Of a DNA stretch of 64,000 nt, positions 46,021 through 56,871 are shown piece after piece. How positions within the stretch are numbered: the first letter of the stretch is position 1; every line of letters begins with the position of its first letter. The DNA is taken from positions 3,163,501 to 3,227,500 of the forward strand of contig CM043700.1 in NCBI GenBank assembly GCA_023935145.1. The letters are read 5' to 3'. A program made the position numbers and the translations under genes. Under the pieces are notes generated by a model, which made no database searches, was not told the DNA's origin, and saw nothing but the letters and a program-made list of their open reading frames with translations. Origin of the DNA: Bretschneidera sinensis (taxonomy: Eukaryota > Streptophyta > Magnoliopsida > Brassicales > Akaniaceae).

Positions 46021-47610
46021 ATGCACAGACGTCGATCCAAAAATCCAACATTCCTTCCCTTTGATCCCGAGCTTGAGAGGTCAATCCGACAAAGGTTTAG
46101 GGATAACCTGGAAGAGGTAGAAGAAGGGAGTGAGGAAGAGACACCACTAATGGCAGAACAAATAGCTGAACAGAAACCACCTGAGCGGAGGCCGATGAAG
46201 CAGTCCTTCATCCTGCAGAACCTCGAACAACCTTCGTGCATTGCGTATCAACCTGAGGCGGAAGGAAAGTATTACATATCTCCGTAGATACTTAGTGCAC
46301 TAACTCACTTTAGGGGTACACCTAGTGAGGATCCACATCTGCACCTTCGAGAGTTCTTCAACCTCTACAAATTCCAGCACACCCGAGGCCTAGACCAAGA
46401 AGGAATAAGATTAATTCTTTTCCCTTTTTCCTTAAAAGAAAATGCTAAATTATGGTATAATTCTTTGTGTGTAGTTTCCATCCACACTTGGGAGGAGTTG
46501 GCGAGCAAATTTCTAAAGAATTTTTTCCTAGCCCAGAAGACAAGGCAAATGAAGAAAGAAGTACAATCCTCCCAACAAAAGGATGGAGATCTGTTCTTCG
46601 AGGCTTGGGGACACTTCAACGAGTTACTACTCAAGTGCCCACACCATAACCTACCCCAAGACGAACTAGTACAAGCCTTCTATGAAGGTTTAAGTGATTC
46701 TAATAAAAATATTATTGATTCAGGTTGTGGAGGAGTGCTGATGGAAAAGAGCAGCGAAGAGGCAATGGAACTGTTCGAAACCCTAAGTGAGCACACGCAG
46801 TAGTTCTCCTCTCGAGGTAGACACATAACCAAAAATAAGGGTATGTATGAGGTAAGCTTAAATGGAGGATCGTCTCCTCAAATTGCTGCCATGGAAAAGA
46901 AAATTGACCTATTAGTGAAAGCCATGGCCGTTCAGAACACCTTAGCTAACCCATCAGCTGCACCACTACAGGTATGTGCCATTTGCTTGCAGTTTGATCA
47001 TGATACTAATACTTGTCCTTTATATTCATCTGCAGATCATGAGCAAGCCAACTTTATGGGTCCTAACAATTATCCGCCAAAGAACAACCCTTATGCCAAC
47101 ACATACAACCCTGGATGGCGGAATCACCCAAACTTCTTATGGAGCAACAACCAAAATAATCAAGGGTAGCAAAGAAGTTTCCAACTAGCAATCCATCAGC
47201 TCCTAAACCAAAGAAGAATGACCTTGAAATTCTTGTGAGACAACTAGCGACTCAGCAACAACAAATCCTGAATAAGCTTGAACAATTCATGGAAGAGTCA
47301 AGGCAATTTCAGACTAAAATGAGGCAAATCACTGCCAATTACGATCAAGCCATTCAAGGGCTAGAAGTACAAATGGGATAATTGGCCAAGGAATTGAGTA
47401 GCAGAAAGCAAGGAGAACTCTCGGCCCAGCCATTACCTAATCCAAGAGGCCACCAGCAGCTGAATGCCATAACTACCTTAAGAAGTGGAAAGGTCATCGG
47501 CATCAACGAGCCTACACAAGTGTCTCTAGATCAAATCGCTACATCTAAGGTAAAAGAGATAGAAAAAGGTAAATACACCTCCACCTTTCCCTCAAAGGTT
47601 AGTAAAGCCT
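46021..47610 (+). pseudogene. gag of Athila-like element, broken
   Basis: Open pieces read RRRSKNPTFLPFDPELE, LREFFNLYKFQHTRGLDQEG, NAKLWYNSL, TWEELASKFLKNFFLAQKT and CPHHNLPQDELVQAFYEGL, the typical Athila gag, then a CAICLQFDHDTNTCPLY zinc-knuckle-like stretch near 46970 and a coiled coil (LVRQLATQQQQILNKLEQF) near 47230-47370. In-frame stops at 46285-46287, 46801-46803 and 47167-47169, plus frame changes after that, break it. The last open piece ends at 47610. Confidence 0.8.
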
Positions 47611-47625
47611 AAAAAGGAAACTAAA

Positions 47626-48279
47626 ATGATTGACATATTTGAAACCTTGAAAAAAGTAGAAATAAATATTCCTTTACTAGAGGCAATAAAACAACTACCT
47701 GCTTATGCTAAGTTTTTAAAAGATTATTGCACTAACAAACGAAAGTTTCAGGAGCATGAGACGGTAGCCTTAACCGAAGAGGTGAGTGCTGTATTATTGA
47801 GAAAGTTACCACCTAAATTAATAGATCTGGGTAGTTTTACTATTCCTTGCAGGCTAGGTGACCAGCTCTTTGAACATGCATTATTGGATCTATGAGCAAG
47901 TGTTAATTTACTACCTTATAGTGTATTAGAGACACTAGGTTTGGGAGAACTCCAACCAACCTCCATCACATTACAATTGGCTGACAGAAGCATCAAACAT
48001 CCAAGAGGTATCCTCGAGGATGTTTTGGTAAGAGTAGGTAAATTTATTTTACCTACTGATTTTATTGTATTAGACATGGAGGAGTGTCATATGCCTGTAC
48101 CACTCCCTATCATTTTAGGGAGACCATTTATGATCACTGCTGACATAACCGTTAATGTAAAAAGAGGCATTGTCACAATGAGAGTAAATGATGAAGAGGT
48201 AGAATTGGAGACAGAGCAGTTATCAACAGACTTAGAACCACCTGATGGGGGCCCTAATTGCCTCCTTAAAGAGATGTAG
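47626..48279 (+). pseudogene. Aspartic protease region of Athila-like element
   Basis: Reads LKKVEINIPLLEAIKQLPAY, then GSFTIPCRLGDQLFEHALLDL, stop, ASVNLLPYSVLE. The stop (47893-47895) falls in the catalytic DLGAS motif, replacing the glycine. The frame resumes through FIVLDMEECHMPVPLPIILG and GRPFMITADITVNVKRG, the C-terminal half of the retropepsin fold. RT should follow and does not. Confidence 0.8.
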
Positions 48280-49103
48280 CCTTAAAAGCTACCATAGAGA
48301 GCACTTGAGAAAATTCACTCGCTCAACATATAGCTCAATTACCTCTATCAAAGTTAGTGGTACCGAGGCCACTACAAATCGGTATGACTGTATCGCTCCC
48401 ATTTACTTTAATTAAATTCTTTCAATAACCTCTTTTTACTATTTCGATCTTGCGATCGAGCGCACACCATATGCGCTCGAGTGCCATCTCACCCTGCACT
48501 GTGCACGAACTCATCATACGATCGAGTGCACGTCACAAATGCGCTCGAGCGCAATCAGGGCAAGGAGGGCACATGCAGATTATAAACAGTTTTCCCTCTT
48601 CGCCTCATTTACACTCCAACGCACAACACACTCTAAAAAATCGCACTCTGCTTCCCCTTGCCCTAAATTTTGCACGGTAAACTAATCTAAAACCTCATCC
48701 GCCACTCCACACCACCACTACCTCAGCGCATCACCAAACCCACCACCAGACCTAGCCACTTTATTCCACCCTTGCACATACGTGACCTTCCCACACACAC
48801 AAGGTACACACATGTTTTTGTTTTATTCTTTTTTTACTTACACACACTGTTCTGATCTTTAGTGCACATTTAGATAATCTATATATGATATTCGTGTGTA
48901 TTGATTGGATAGTTTTCCATTTTGCAGGAGGTTTCGGGTCAAGGGTGTATGCATTTTACAGCTTCAGGTTTTTGGTGCACATAAGGTGTTCGATATATTA
49001 CCTGACCGAGTGCAATCGAGCGCTTGGTAGTCGCGATCAAGCGCACCAGCAACTATGCACGAGCGCGATTACACCAAAAACACTACTACATTATCCATAA
49101 CAC
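48280..49103 (+). other. Non-coding junction with TCGA hairpin motifs
   Basis: Where pol would lie there is only non-coding sequence. It has perfect or near-perfect inverted repeats TCGAGCGCA/TGCGCTCGA at 48456-48480 and 48522-48548, and three more motif copies at 49006-49065. Confidence 0.7.
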
Positions 49104-50234
49104 ATGGCTTCCACTTCCCGTGCTTCAAGCAGTCGCCAGCAGGCATCCCGGCCAAGTTTCAAACAGTGTGAAATACTGTTCGAGACAACATTTAATGTAG
49201 AAGAGGACTTCAAGACTTTGGACGCCACAAGATGGGCGGTCCAAGAATTCAAGAATCGGGGTCTCAAGCGGCTATTCAAGCCGGTCTGCTCGATGGCATA
49301 CACTCGATTCGTGATCAGTTTCTACGAGAACCTGACTTACGACTGCACCAGGCCAAAAATCTTATCTTCCTCAGTCCAGGGCAGCTTCCTAGAGCTGACC
49401 ACCACTAACATAACCAGCTCTTTGCACTGCTACGATGAGTCCCCACCAGAGGACAGCCACATGGAGGAGCAGCCTAACTCGTTCCCTCACCCATACATCA
49501 TTGAGGACATATGTGCGGGGCAGTATGCTGACCGCCACAACAACGCAAGGAGCCGGTCGAGGTTGCCTCCTCGTCTATGGTTTGTTGATTCAATCCTGCA
49601 GCGTAATGTATGTCCTTTAGGGCACAAGACACAGAGACAGGATCAGTTCTGTAAGCTCTATACGCTTTCCACCAAGGTTATTGGTACTCCATCCCAGTAG
49701 TCATATGGAGTCAGATACACAAGTTCTGGGTTGGGGTGCATAACCGGCAGATGACCACGGTTAATGCCTGGGGCCTTCCTTTTCCCTTCTTACTCAGCCA
49801 TATCTTCAAGAAGAAGGGGATTAGAGGATCCTCTATAGACGGCGATTACTGACCATCTCTTCTTTGGGAGAGCAAAATGGAGCCTTAGCCAGTCACACAT
49901 GCCCCGAGGACCCCAGGCATAGATACCAGCCATCGAGCCTATTATGGATGATCCGATGGAGGCCGAGCATCCCCTAGTGAGCCCTTCAAAGGATAAGGAT
50001 CAGACAGACATGGGATCCATGGAGTATGAGCACCTCCTAGATGAGCTATCCTTCTTCCGCTGTTAGCTGTCCGACATTCGCCGGGAGGATCGCGAGGTAG
50101 TCCATCTGATCCATCAGCGGATTGATGGGTTAGAAACACAGTTCACACAACAAGAGGCCATGCTACAATCCATCCTTAACTGCCTATCTCCTGCACCCGA
50201 TACCTTCTCGACTGCTCCCACTGATGATCAGTAG
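49104..50234 (+). pseudogene. Third ORF of Athila-like element, broken
   Basis: Starts at ATG 49104, Ser/Arg-rich, then WAVQEFKNRGLKRLF, CSMAYTRFVISFYENLTYDC and LPPRLWFVDSIL. After a frame change near 49665 it reads QIHKFWVGVHNRQMTTVNAW and LPFPFLLSHIFKKKGI, the form usual for the ORF downstream of pol in Athila-type elements. Later stops near 49850 and 49888; the last open piece ends at TAG 50232-50234. It shares the general plan of the Sirevirus ORF at 10707 (disordered N-terminus, YxxLIxxFYxNL-like core, coiled C-terminus). Confidence 0.6.
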
Positions 50235-51570
50235 TGAGGAGATACCCGTCTGGCTGAAGACGTTAAATTCAGCGCTCATGGGAGGCACCCCAGACATATC
50301 CTTTTTATTTAGTACTTTTCTTTTTATAATCATATTTTTATATCTATTATTTTGTTTTCCGGAACAATGTTTGTTTTACTTTGTCAGGTACTTAGTGCAT
50401 GCATCCAGTTCAAGTTTGGGGGGGTGTACAAGCAAGCAAGCAGCCTAATTCTCCATCTCCCAGGTCAGATCTTTCCATGCCACACATATTGGGGACAATG
50501 TGAATTTTAAGTTTGGAGGTAGTGGGAGATACTAGATACTATCACACACGCACTTGGAACATATGCACACACTAAGTCCCAATTTTGTTTTAGGAGGATA
50601 AATGCATGATCAATGGGTAAACAAAAATTTTGATTGAATTAAAAATTTGATAACACTTCATTAGTAAGCTTACAAACTAGAACACATAGTCTTGTTTTAG
50701 GAATTTTACAAAGTTAAGTTAACTACCTCAAGGCACCTAAGAATTCACACGTTTGCTTTAAAATTGCACGAGCACATTTAGCACGCATTTGTGTGGGGTA
50801 TGACATATAATTATTTTGTATATATTTCCATAACCTAATCTGTAATCGGATAACTTGTTGAAAAGAACCCTTTGGCATAACAAAAATATGTTCATCATGC
50901 AAAAAGAAAATCAAAAAGCTTCCAAGAATCAACTTTCCACTGAGTAACTGAGCCTCTTGCCTCAATAAGCATTGAGTGTTCACGTCAAAAGGTGGAAGTT
51001 GCATTAAGAAGCACAAAAAACTTATTAAAGTTCCGTAGCCTTTTTGACTCGAGCTAATAAGTCCTTAGGGGTGTCTTCACACCTAATGCCCTAAAACCAT
51101 CTGGTTTAGGAGTCATTGGCTAAACACTCGTTACAAGGGTCAAATAGAAAGCTCGAAATGGAACTCAACATGGCAAAAAAAAAAATCGCATGATAAAAGA
51201 AAAAGGAAAAAGAAGCAAGTATTATGCCATTTTGTTCTCTTTAATAAGAAATTCGATGAAAGTTTGGGCACCGAAACACTATCCACTAAAATTATATGGA
51301 AACCCCATCTCATTTATGCTAAGTTATCACACACAAATCAAACTTGTGATGCCTTAAGCAAACCTTAGGTGGTTAACATAAAACTTTTGAAAGTTCTTTT
51401 GCAATCCAAAATGTGTTTTTATTATAAGCTTACTCATGAACAGTTATAATTGTTTTATGCATAACCCAAATTTTTTAGTACCATGAAAATGAATTTATCT
51501 TTAAAAAAAAATTTCAACATAGTTTTTGGTTTTCTATTGCTAAGGGACTAGCAATATATAAGTTTGGGGG
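50235..51570 (+). promoter_or_regulatory. Long 3' untranslated region with two AAGTTTGGGG tracts
   Basis: Non-coding. AAGTTTGGGGGGG at 50412-50424, an Athila-typical TGGGGACAATGTGAATTTTAAG stretch near 50488, and the last tract at 51560-51570 adjoining the LTR. Small open frames here are not convincing. Confidence 0.7.
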
Positions 51571-52852
51571 TGTGATAAATGCTTAAATAGTCGTATTTAA
51601 GCCCCTTAATTTACAGTTATTAGACTCTTTACTTATCTATTTTAGTAGATTATACTTCACTTTTGTGTTTTATGTGTTTTTCACAGGCCTTGGACAAAAA
51701 GATAACAAAATGGAGCTTTTAGAAGCAAAAAAGTGAAGTTCTGCCCTCCAGCAAGGTGTGCTCGAGTGCACCCCCCTTGAGATCGAGTGCACAAGCACAC
51801 GAGCACACTTGAAGAAGGCTCAAGCGCACATATGCGATCGAGCGCATACCGCATACGCTCGAGCATAATTACTCCAGAGGCAGTAGAGCTAGAATTGGAA
51901 AGATGTCTTCCGACTCTAAAACGGAATTAAGGTTTTGTGATGCTATGAAGACCCTATAAATAGCCCTGTAAAAGCACATAACACACACCTTTTGTTCTAG
52001 ACTCAAAGTAGAGAGCTTAGGAGAAGATTTGACGACTCGTCTCCCGAGTTCTCTTCGATTTTAGTTTTCTGTTTTTATGTTTAGCATGTTTACTCTACTT
52101 AGCATGTGTAACTAAACTCTTATAGGGCTTGATTGAAGCCCTAGTTATGCTTTACCACATATTTATTCATTGACTATCTTTGCTATAGCCTTGTTAGAGT
52201 ATTTAACTTGATTAATAGCTGTTTATATTTACATTCCTCATATATATGTGCCTGAACAACGTATGCATATGGTATGGATAGGTTAGTTGAATCAATTTGG
52301 ATGACCGAGTCATGGGTTTGACATTAGTAACAAGGGATATCCACACCGTATTCCCGAGTTAATCAACATGGGAAACCGAAAGCAGACCAAGCTCTAGGTC
52401 CCATGTGGTTGCCGATCTCCACAGCCCTCATGCTCTCTTAAGGAACAACTCAGTATACACCCATGTTGAATCCCTTAAAGAGAGAAAAGAGTTAAAGTAT
52501 ACATCATGCCTAACTCGTTGCATAGGGAGATCAATAACCTAAAGTGTGGGCCAAGCCCTTAGGTTGGCAACCATTAGATATTCATGATAAGGTTAGAGCA
52601 TTGAAACCTTAGTAAATGGGAAAGTATAATTAGTGGTGGATATCATAGCCCTATGTTCTCATTATTGTTATTCACTCACTATTAACCGTTATTTCTCTTT
52701 TAACTTAAAGAAATTAGTTCTAAATAGAAATTCACCAATCCTTGTGGAAATAATCTCGCACTTGCACACTATGCTACCACAGACCTTGTGCACTTGCAAG
52801 TGAAACTAGAACGATTGTTTGCCTAATAATTTAAGTAAATAAACGTCCAACA
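51571..52852 (+). repeat. 3' LTR of Athila-like element
   Basis: 1282 bp, TGTGATAAATGC to CGTCCAACA. The TCGA motif cluster at 51758-51866 is better preserved than in the 5' LTR (CTCGAG here, CTTAAG or CTCTAG there). Confidence 0.85.
51758..51866 (+). repeat. TCGA-centred motif pairs, 3' LTR
   Basis: GATCGAGCGCA-like motifs with centres at 51762, 51783, 51799, 51820, 51838 and 51859: steps 21, 16, 21, 18 and 21. The 5' LTR has the same steps from 44649. Further internal pairs: 45924/45946, 48456/48477, 48522/48545, 49016/49037/49059. Confidence 0.8.
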
Positions 52853-53200
52853 ATCATAAGGCTCATATTTTAGCAAATATGGTAAGAACAAGCTGAATCC
52901 ATAATCAAACAGACATAAAGAACCCATTACCACTGACAGTAAAGACACGATCATAGTCATCAGAGTCTTCTTTACTAATATTAGCTTCAGGTTGTTTCTC
53001 TTTCTGATCCCAATCTCGATTCTGATTCTGACCTCGATTTTTATCTCGATTTTGATTGTTTTCTCCTTGAATTTTCTTTTTTAAATTCCAACACTCAGAT
53101 TTGTAATATCATTTTTTCTTACAGTAATAATAAGTCACATTCTTATTTTTGGATTTACATGGTTTGGAGCTAAAACTTCTACGTCCACAGACGATGGTGA
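52853..53200 (-). pseudogene. Copia fragment, unit 2, part 2
   Basis: Continuation of 43641-44473 beyond the Athila-like insertion, colinear with 30110-30480: degraded protease and zinc-knuckle region on the minus strand, with several stops. Confidence 0.6.
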
Positions 53201-53389
53201 GAGATTCCACTATAATCAAAATTGGAGTATAAATCAAGAGAGATAAAACTCTCTAAGCCTAAATCCCAAATACATCCAAATCTGGGCTACCCCAAATTTA
53301 ATTGGGAAAATACAACAGCTTAGAAGAAAAGAAGTTTCAACCACTCACAGAGATCTGTTTGTTGTAAAACTCTAGATTTGTTCGGATAT

Positions 53390-53705
53390 TCACATGTGGA
53401 TTATCCCACATATTGGTGCTCATCCATATATGTCAAGTCGGTGTTCGTGTGATCTCCCGCCCATAGTTCAGTTTGGTTTAGTTTCTCCTATTCCATTCAA
53501 GGGAGAGTATAGTATATAACTCACACGTGAGAGGGAGATTTGTTAGGATATTCATATGAGAGTTTCCTCACATAAAAAAGAAATAAAAAATAAGAGTCGA
53601 TTATATATATGGTTTGGGCCCAAAACTCATGAGCTTAAGCTTTTGAGTCATATTGGTGCCCATCCATGTATATCAAGATTGTGTTCATGTGATCTCCCGC
53701 AGTGT
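53390..53705 (+). mobile_element. TRIM-like element, unit 2
   Basis: Copy of 30661-31080. The first terminal repeat is shortened (only about 70 bp left near 53385-53460); the second, at 53543-53702, is complete. Confidence 0.5.
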
Positions 53706-54266
53706 GAAGTACTCCCGATCTTAATGCTTTTTATGTTTGGTAGGGAAGAAAAATAAAAGGAAAGAAGAGTGAGATGATTGATTTTTTTTTTTCAACATGA
53801 ACAAATCATAATCCTCTCCAATTAAAATTATTGGAGAGTATAAGCAAAATAAATTTTTTGTGTATTTTTTCTCGTTCTTCTCATTTTTCCATCATCTTTA
53901 CCAAGCAGGAGATGAAAGATATCAATCATCTCATTTTTCCATCATCTCCCTCTTCTATTCTCTCTCTCTTCTTTCATCCTACTTTTTATCTCCACCATTC
54001 ATATCCTTAGTCCACTCAAGAATTAGGTAGATCTAAGATATAAAAAACCAAACATGTGTCATACATGTGAGAGGGAAAAAAAAGAAAATAGTTAATAAAA
54101 ATAAAGTTAAGCATGATGCTAAAGTTTTCTATTAATTTGATGATCATGCTTATTTTTAAGTTATTTTTCTTATTAAAAATTAACCCCTGCTAGCCAGAGC
54201 TTTTTCTACAATCATATTCTGTAGGGGCTGGGGATAACAAGTTGAAACATTAATGGAAATACATAT
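53706..54266. other. Non-coding spacer, shared with unit 1
   Basis: Colinear with 31081-31646. No gene. Confidence 0.5.
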
Positions 54267-55506
54267 TTAGTAGTATAGTTTGCCAAGGGAAGATCGCAGG
54301 AATGAATAAATGAAATGCCACCCGTTCTGAGAAGGATGTACATTGTCCCAAAATAATGATAACTCAGGTTTCCTGCAAACACTATACATCTTTGCCCCTT
54401 TTTCATCTATGCTGCCGCATGAGTATTTGTCAGTCACACCAACACAGCATGGCCGCAATGGATTCTTCATTCCTGCATCAATCAATGATTAAACAAGAAT
54501 TATTAGTGTTCTCATATATATGCCTTCTGAAAATGATAATAACTTTCTTTTTTGTTTCATGTATGCTTAATTATCTTTTAGTCTTGAAAATCCAAGGAAA
54601 ATATATTTCACCATTGTTAATTATTGGGGCTTGTGTTTTGTTTACTTAAACTCCGATTAGTCCTAGTTATCCCACCTTTCTTTCTCTTTCCTCCAAGAAT
54701 ATATGGATATACAACAATTTTTTTTTATAAAAAAAATGCTTTCCTTCAAGCTTGACTATTCTGATGACAAATAATTAATAGAAGGATGTTGGCAGGAGTA
54801 GTTTTATTTTCCTGATAAATTTAAGGAAGTTCTATTGCAGGAGCATGCTATCTTATCATGAACAACACAACTGCACAAGATTTCAAATCCAGAGAATCTA
54901 GTTAAAGAAATATATAACATTATTTTTTAATATGATATCAGAACTTCGGGTATTGGTTTTGGGTCTTAAGTATGGCTCTTTTACATTAATATTTAGTCCA
55001 ATTCTTTGCCCACGTTTGAGTTTTTTTACATTTGTCCACTTGAGTCTATTCTGTTAGACTATAAATGAATAGTTGGACTTTTCCCATCAACTTAAGTTTT
55101 TGTGATAAATAGTATCTTAATTATTTTTTAATATTTTATTTAAGTCTAAGCCAATTAACACAATAAATTAATATGAGGTGGTTAAGGGTAATTTTACCTG
55201 AATGTTGTTTTTGCCACTCGGTCAATGCAGACATGAAAGCACCATAGAGATCAAGGGTAAAGAAAGCAGCTTTCTTGTTCTCATTATTCAACGCTTGAAT
55301 CATTTGCTGCAATACCTTGTTGTGAAACTTGGAGGGCATGTTCCCAATTTCACTGCAATTCTGATAGAAGAGCTTGCAGCAAACTGGGGCAAGCATCCAA
55401 ACGGCTCTATGGCTGTCACCGCTATTTTCTCGACTCCCAGACTATGAATCCGTTTCAAGTTCATGGAAAGCTGTTTGACAACTGATATGGTGAAGTTTTC
55501 CATACT
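54267..55506 (-). pseudogene. GDSL esterase/lipase remnant, unit 2
   Basis: Exons 55506-55198 and 54472-54267 with proper acceptors and a GT donor at 55197. The first starts MENFTISVVKQLSMNLKR, then AVTAIEPFGCLPQFAASSS. A one-base loss near 55368 shifts the frame; unit 1 has the intact reading there. The last exon keeps YSCGSIDEKGAKMYSVC and FWDNVHPSQNGWH. The 5' exons with the GDS serine are absent, so the copy was already truncated before duplication. The intron lacks the 575 bp seen in unit 1. Confidence 0.75.
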
Positions 55507-56871
55507 CTGTCATGTAAAAGTAAAACACACATGGTAATAAAGTTAATTAAGGTTAGACTTCGACGGAAACATACAAACAGGTGTTTAGTAGAGACAATTG
55601 TAAGAGTATTGAAAAATGATATTGAAAAAGAAAATTCTTTATGTATTTAGTAGAAAAGATGAAAAATAAATAAGAAATAAGAAAAGTACAAAAAGGTTTT
55701 GCTTATTTAATTTTTTGCTTTCCAATTCTCTCAATCGGGAACAAATGACAATAATAACCTGGAGAGCAATAAAAAAATAGTAATAACTTGAAGAGCAAAA
55801 GCCGAAGAAAAGGTAATTAATCCACATATTGTCTCTATTCTCACATTTCTGTCTTATTAATCAACGGGAAAAAAATTATTTTCTTTCTCTCAATCTTCTT
55901 TCCTCTTATCTTTCTTCATTTAATTGAAGGAATCTCCAAATAATTCCATTTGGCCTTGCAGGAAACGGTTTCTAGTTTATAATCCACCAATTGTCTTTCT
56001 TCTCACATTTCTTTCTCATTAATCATTAGAAAAATGTTTTCCTCCTCTTCTTTTTTCTTCGTTCTATTTTTTCTCGTTTAGTTGGAGGAATCTCCCAATA
56101 GAGACCGGTTTGACCTAACATGAGAGACAACTTCCATTTTATTTGAAACGGTTTATGCTAAACAACAATAGTGTAGTTATAAACTATTTAGTGTTTAGTA
56201 AAACAACAATGATCAAAATTAAACAAATTTTGTTTTTAATTTATATCAGTTTCCAAGAAATAGAAACTATTTCATAATTTTTTTGGTGTTTGATTTAGTT
56301 TCTATTTATAAAAAACAAAAACCATTTCGTAAACAAAAATACTTCCAATAAAGTATTTTTGTGTAAGGTTAAGTAATTTAATTTATAAATAAATTCTTGT
56401 TTAACAATTAATAATAAATATTTTTTATTCAAATAATTTATTATTTAATAAGTAAAATATTAATTTAAAATTTTAAATTATAATTCAATAATTATTGATT
56501 GCAATAAATCATTTTAGAAGAATTTCCGACTTTATCTAGTCCTGCACTCAATTATTCTTAGATTGATGACTTTATATTTGGTTTTTTTCTATCTTTATTG
56601 CGAGCCTGTTACTTTTTTTTATTAAGTAAAAGGAGTTTTTAATCTTCTACTTACTAATTTTTTATGTAGGATGACAAGCAGTTATTCGCAATACACGATA
56701 TGTACTACTTTAAACATTGAATTAATAAGCAATAAAGAGAAAATCAAATCTGAAACAAAAAAAAAAAGATAAAATCAAATCTCCTCAATGGTATACTATA
56801 TCCTTGAACTGTCCTTTTACAGAATAGTCATTACAATAGAAAGGGCATGTGTTACATAACGACAGATATAC
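55507..56871. other. Spacer between GDSL 2 and ankyrin gene C
   Basis: Copy of 37541-38850, without the G2 insertion at its left end, so it gives the undisturbed sequence of that junction. No gene. Confidence 0.6.

Larger units (their letters stand above)
44474..52852 (+). mobile_element. Athila-like gypsy element lacking RT and integrase
   Basis: LTRs at about 44474-45742 and 51571-52852, primer site TGGCACCGTTGCCGGGGA, purine tracts AAGTTTGGGGG. Inside are gag, an aspartic protease, then directly a third ORF with no RT, RNase H or integrase between. This is a non-autonomous layout. The first 16 or so bases of the 5' LTR are missing with about 40 bp of host sequence, as judged against unit 1, so the target duplication cannot be read. 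Confidence 0.85.

Noticed and set aside
50723..51016. Minus-strand 97-codon open frame in the Athila-like 3' region
   Set aside because: It lies in a known long untranslated region of the element and shows no motif.
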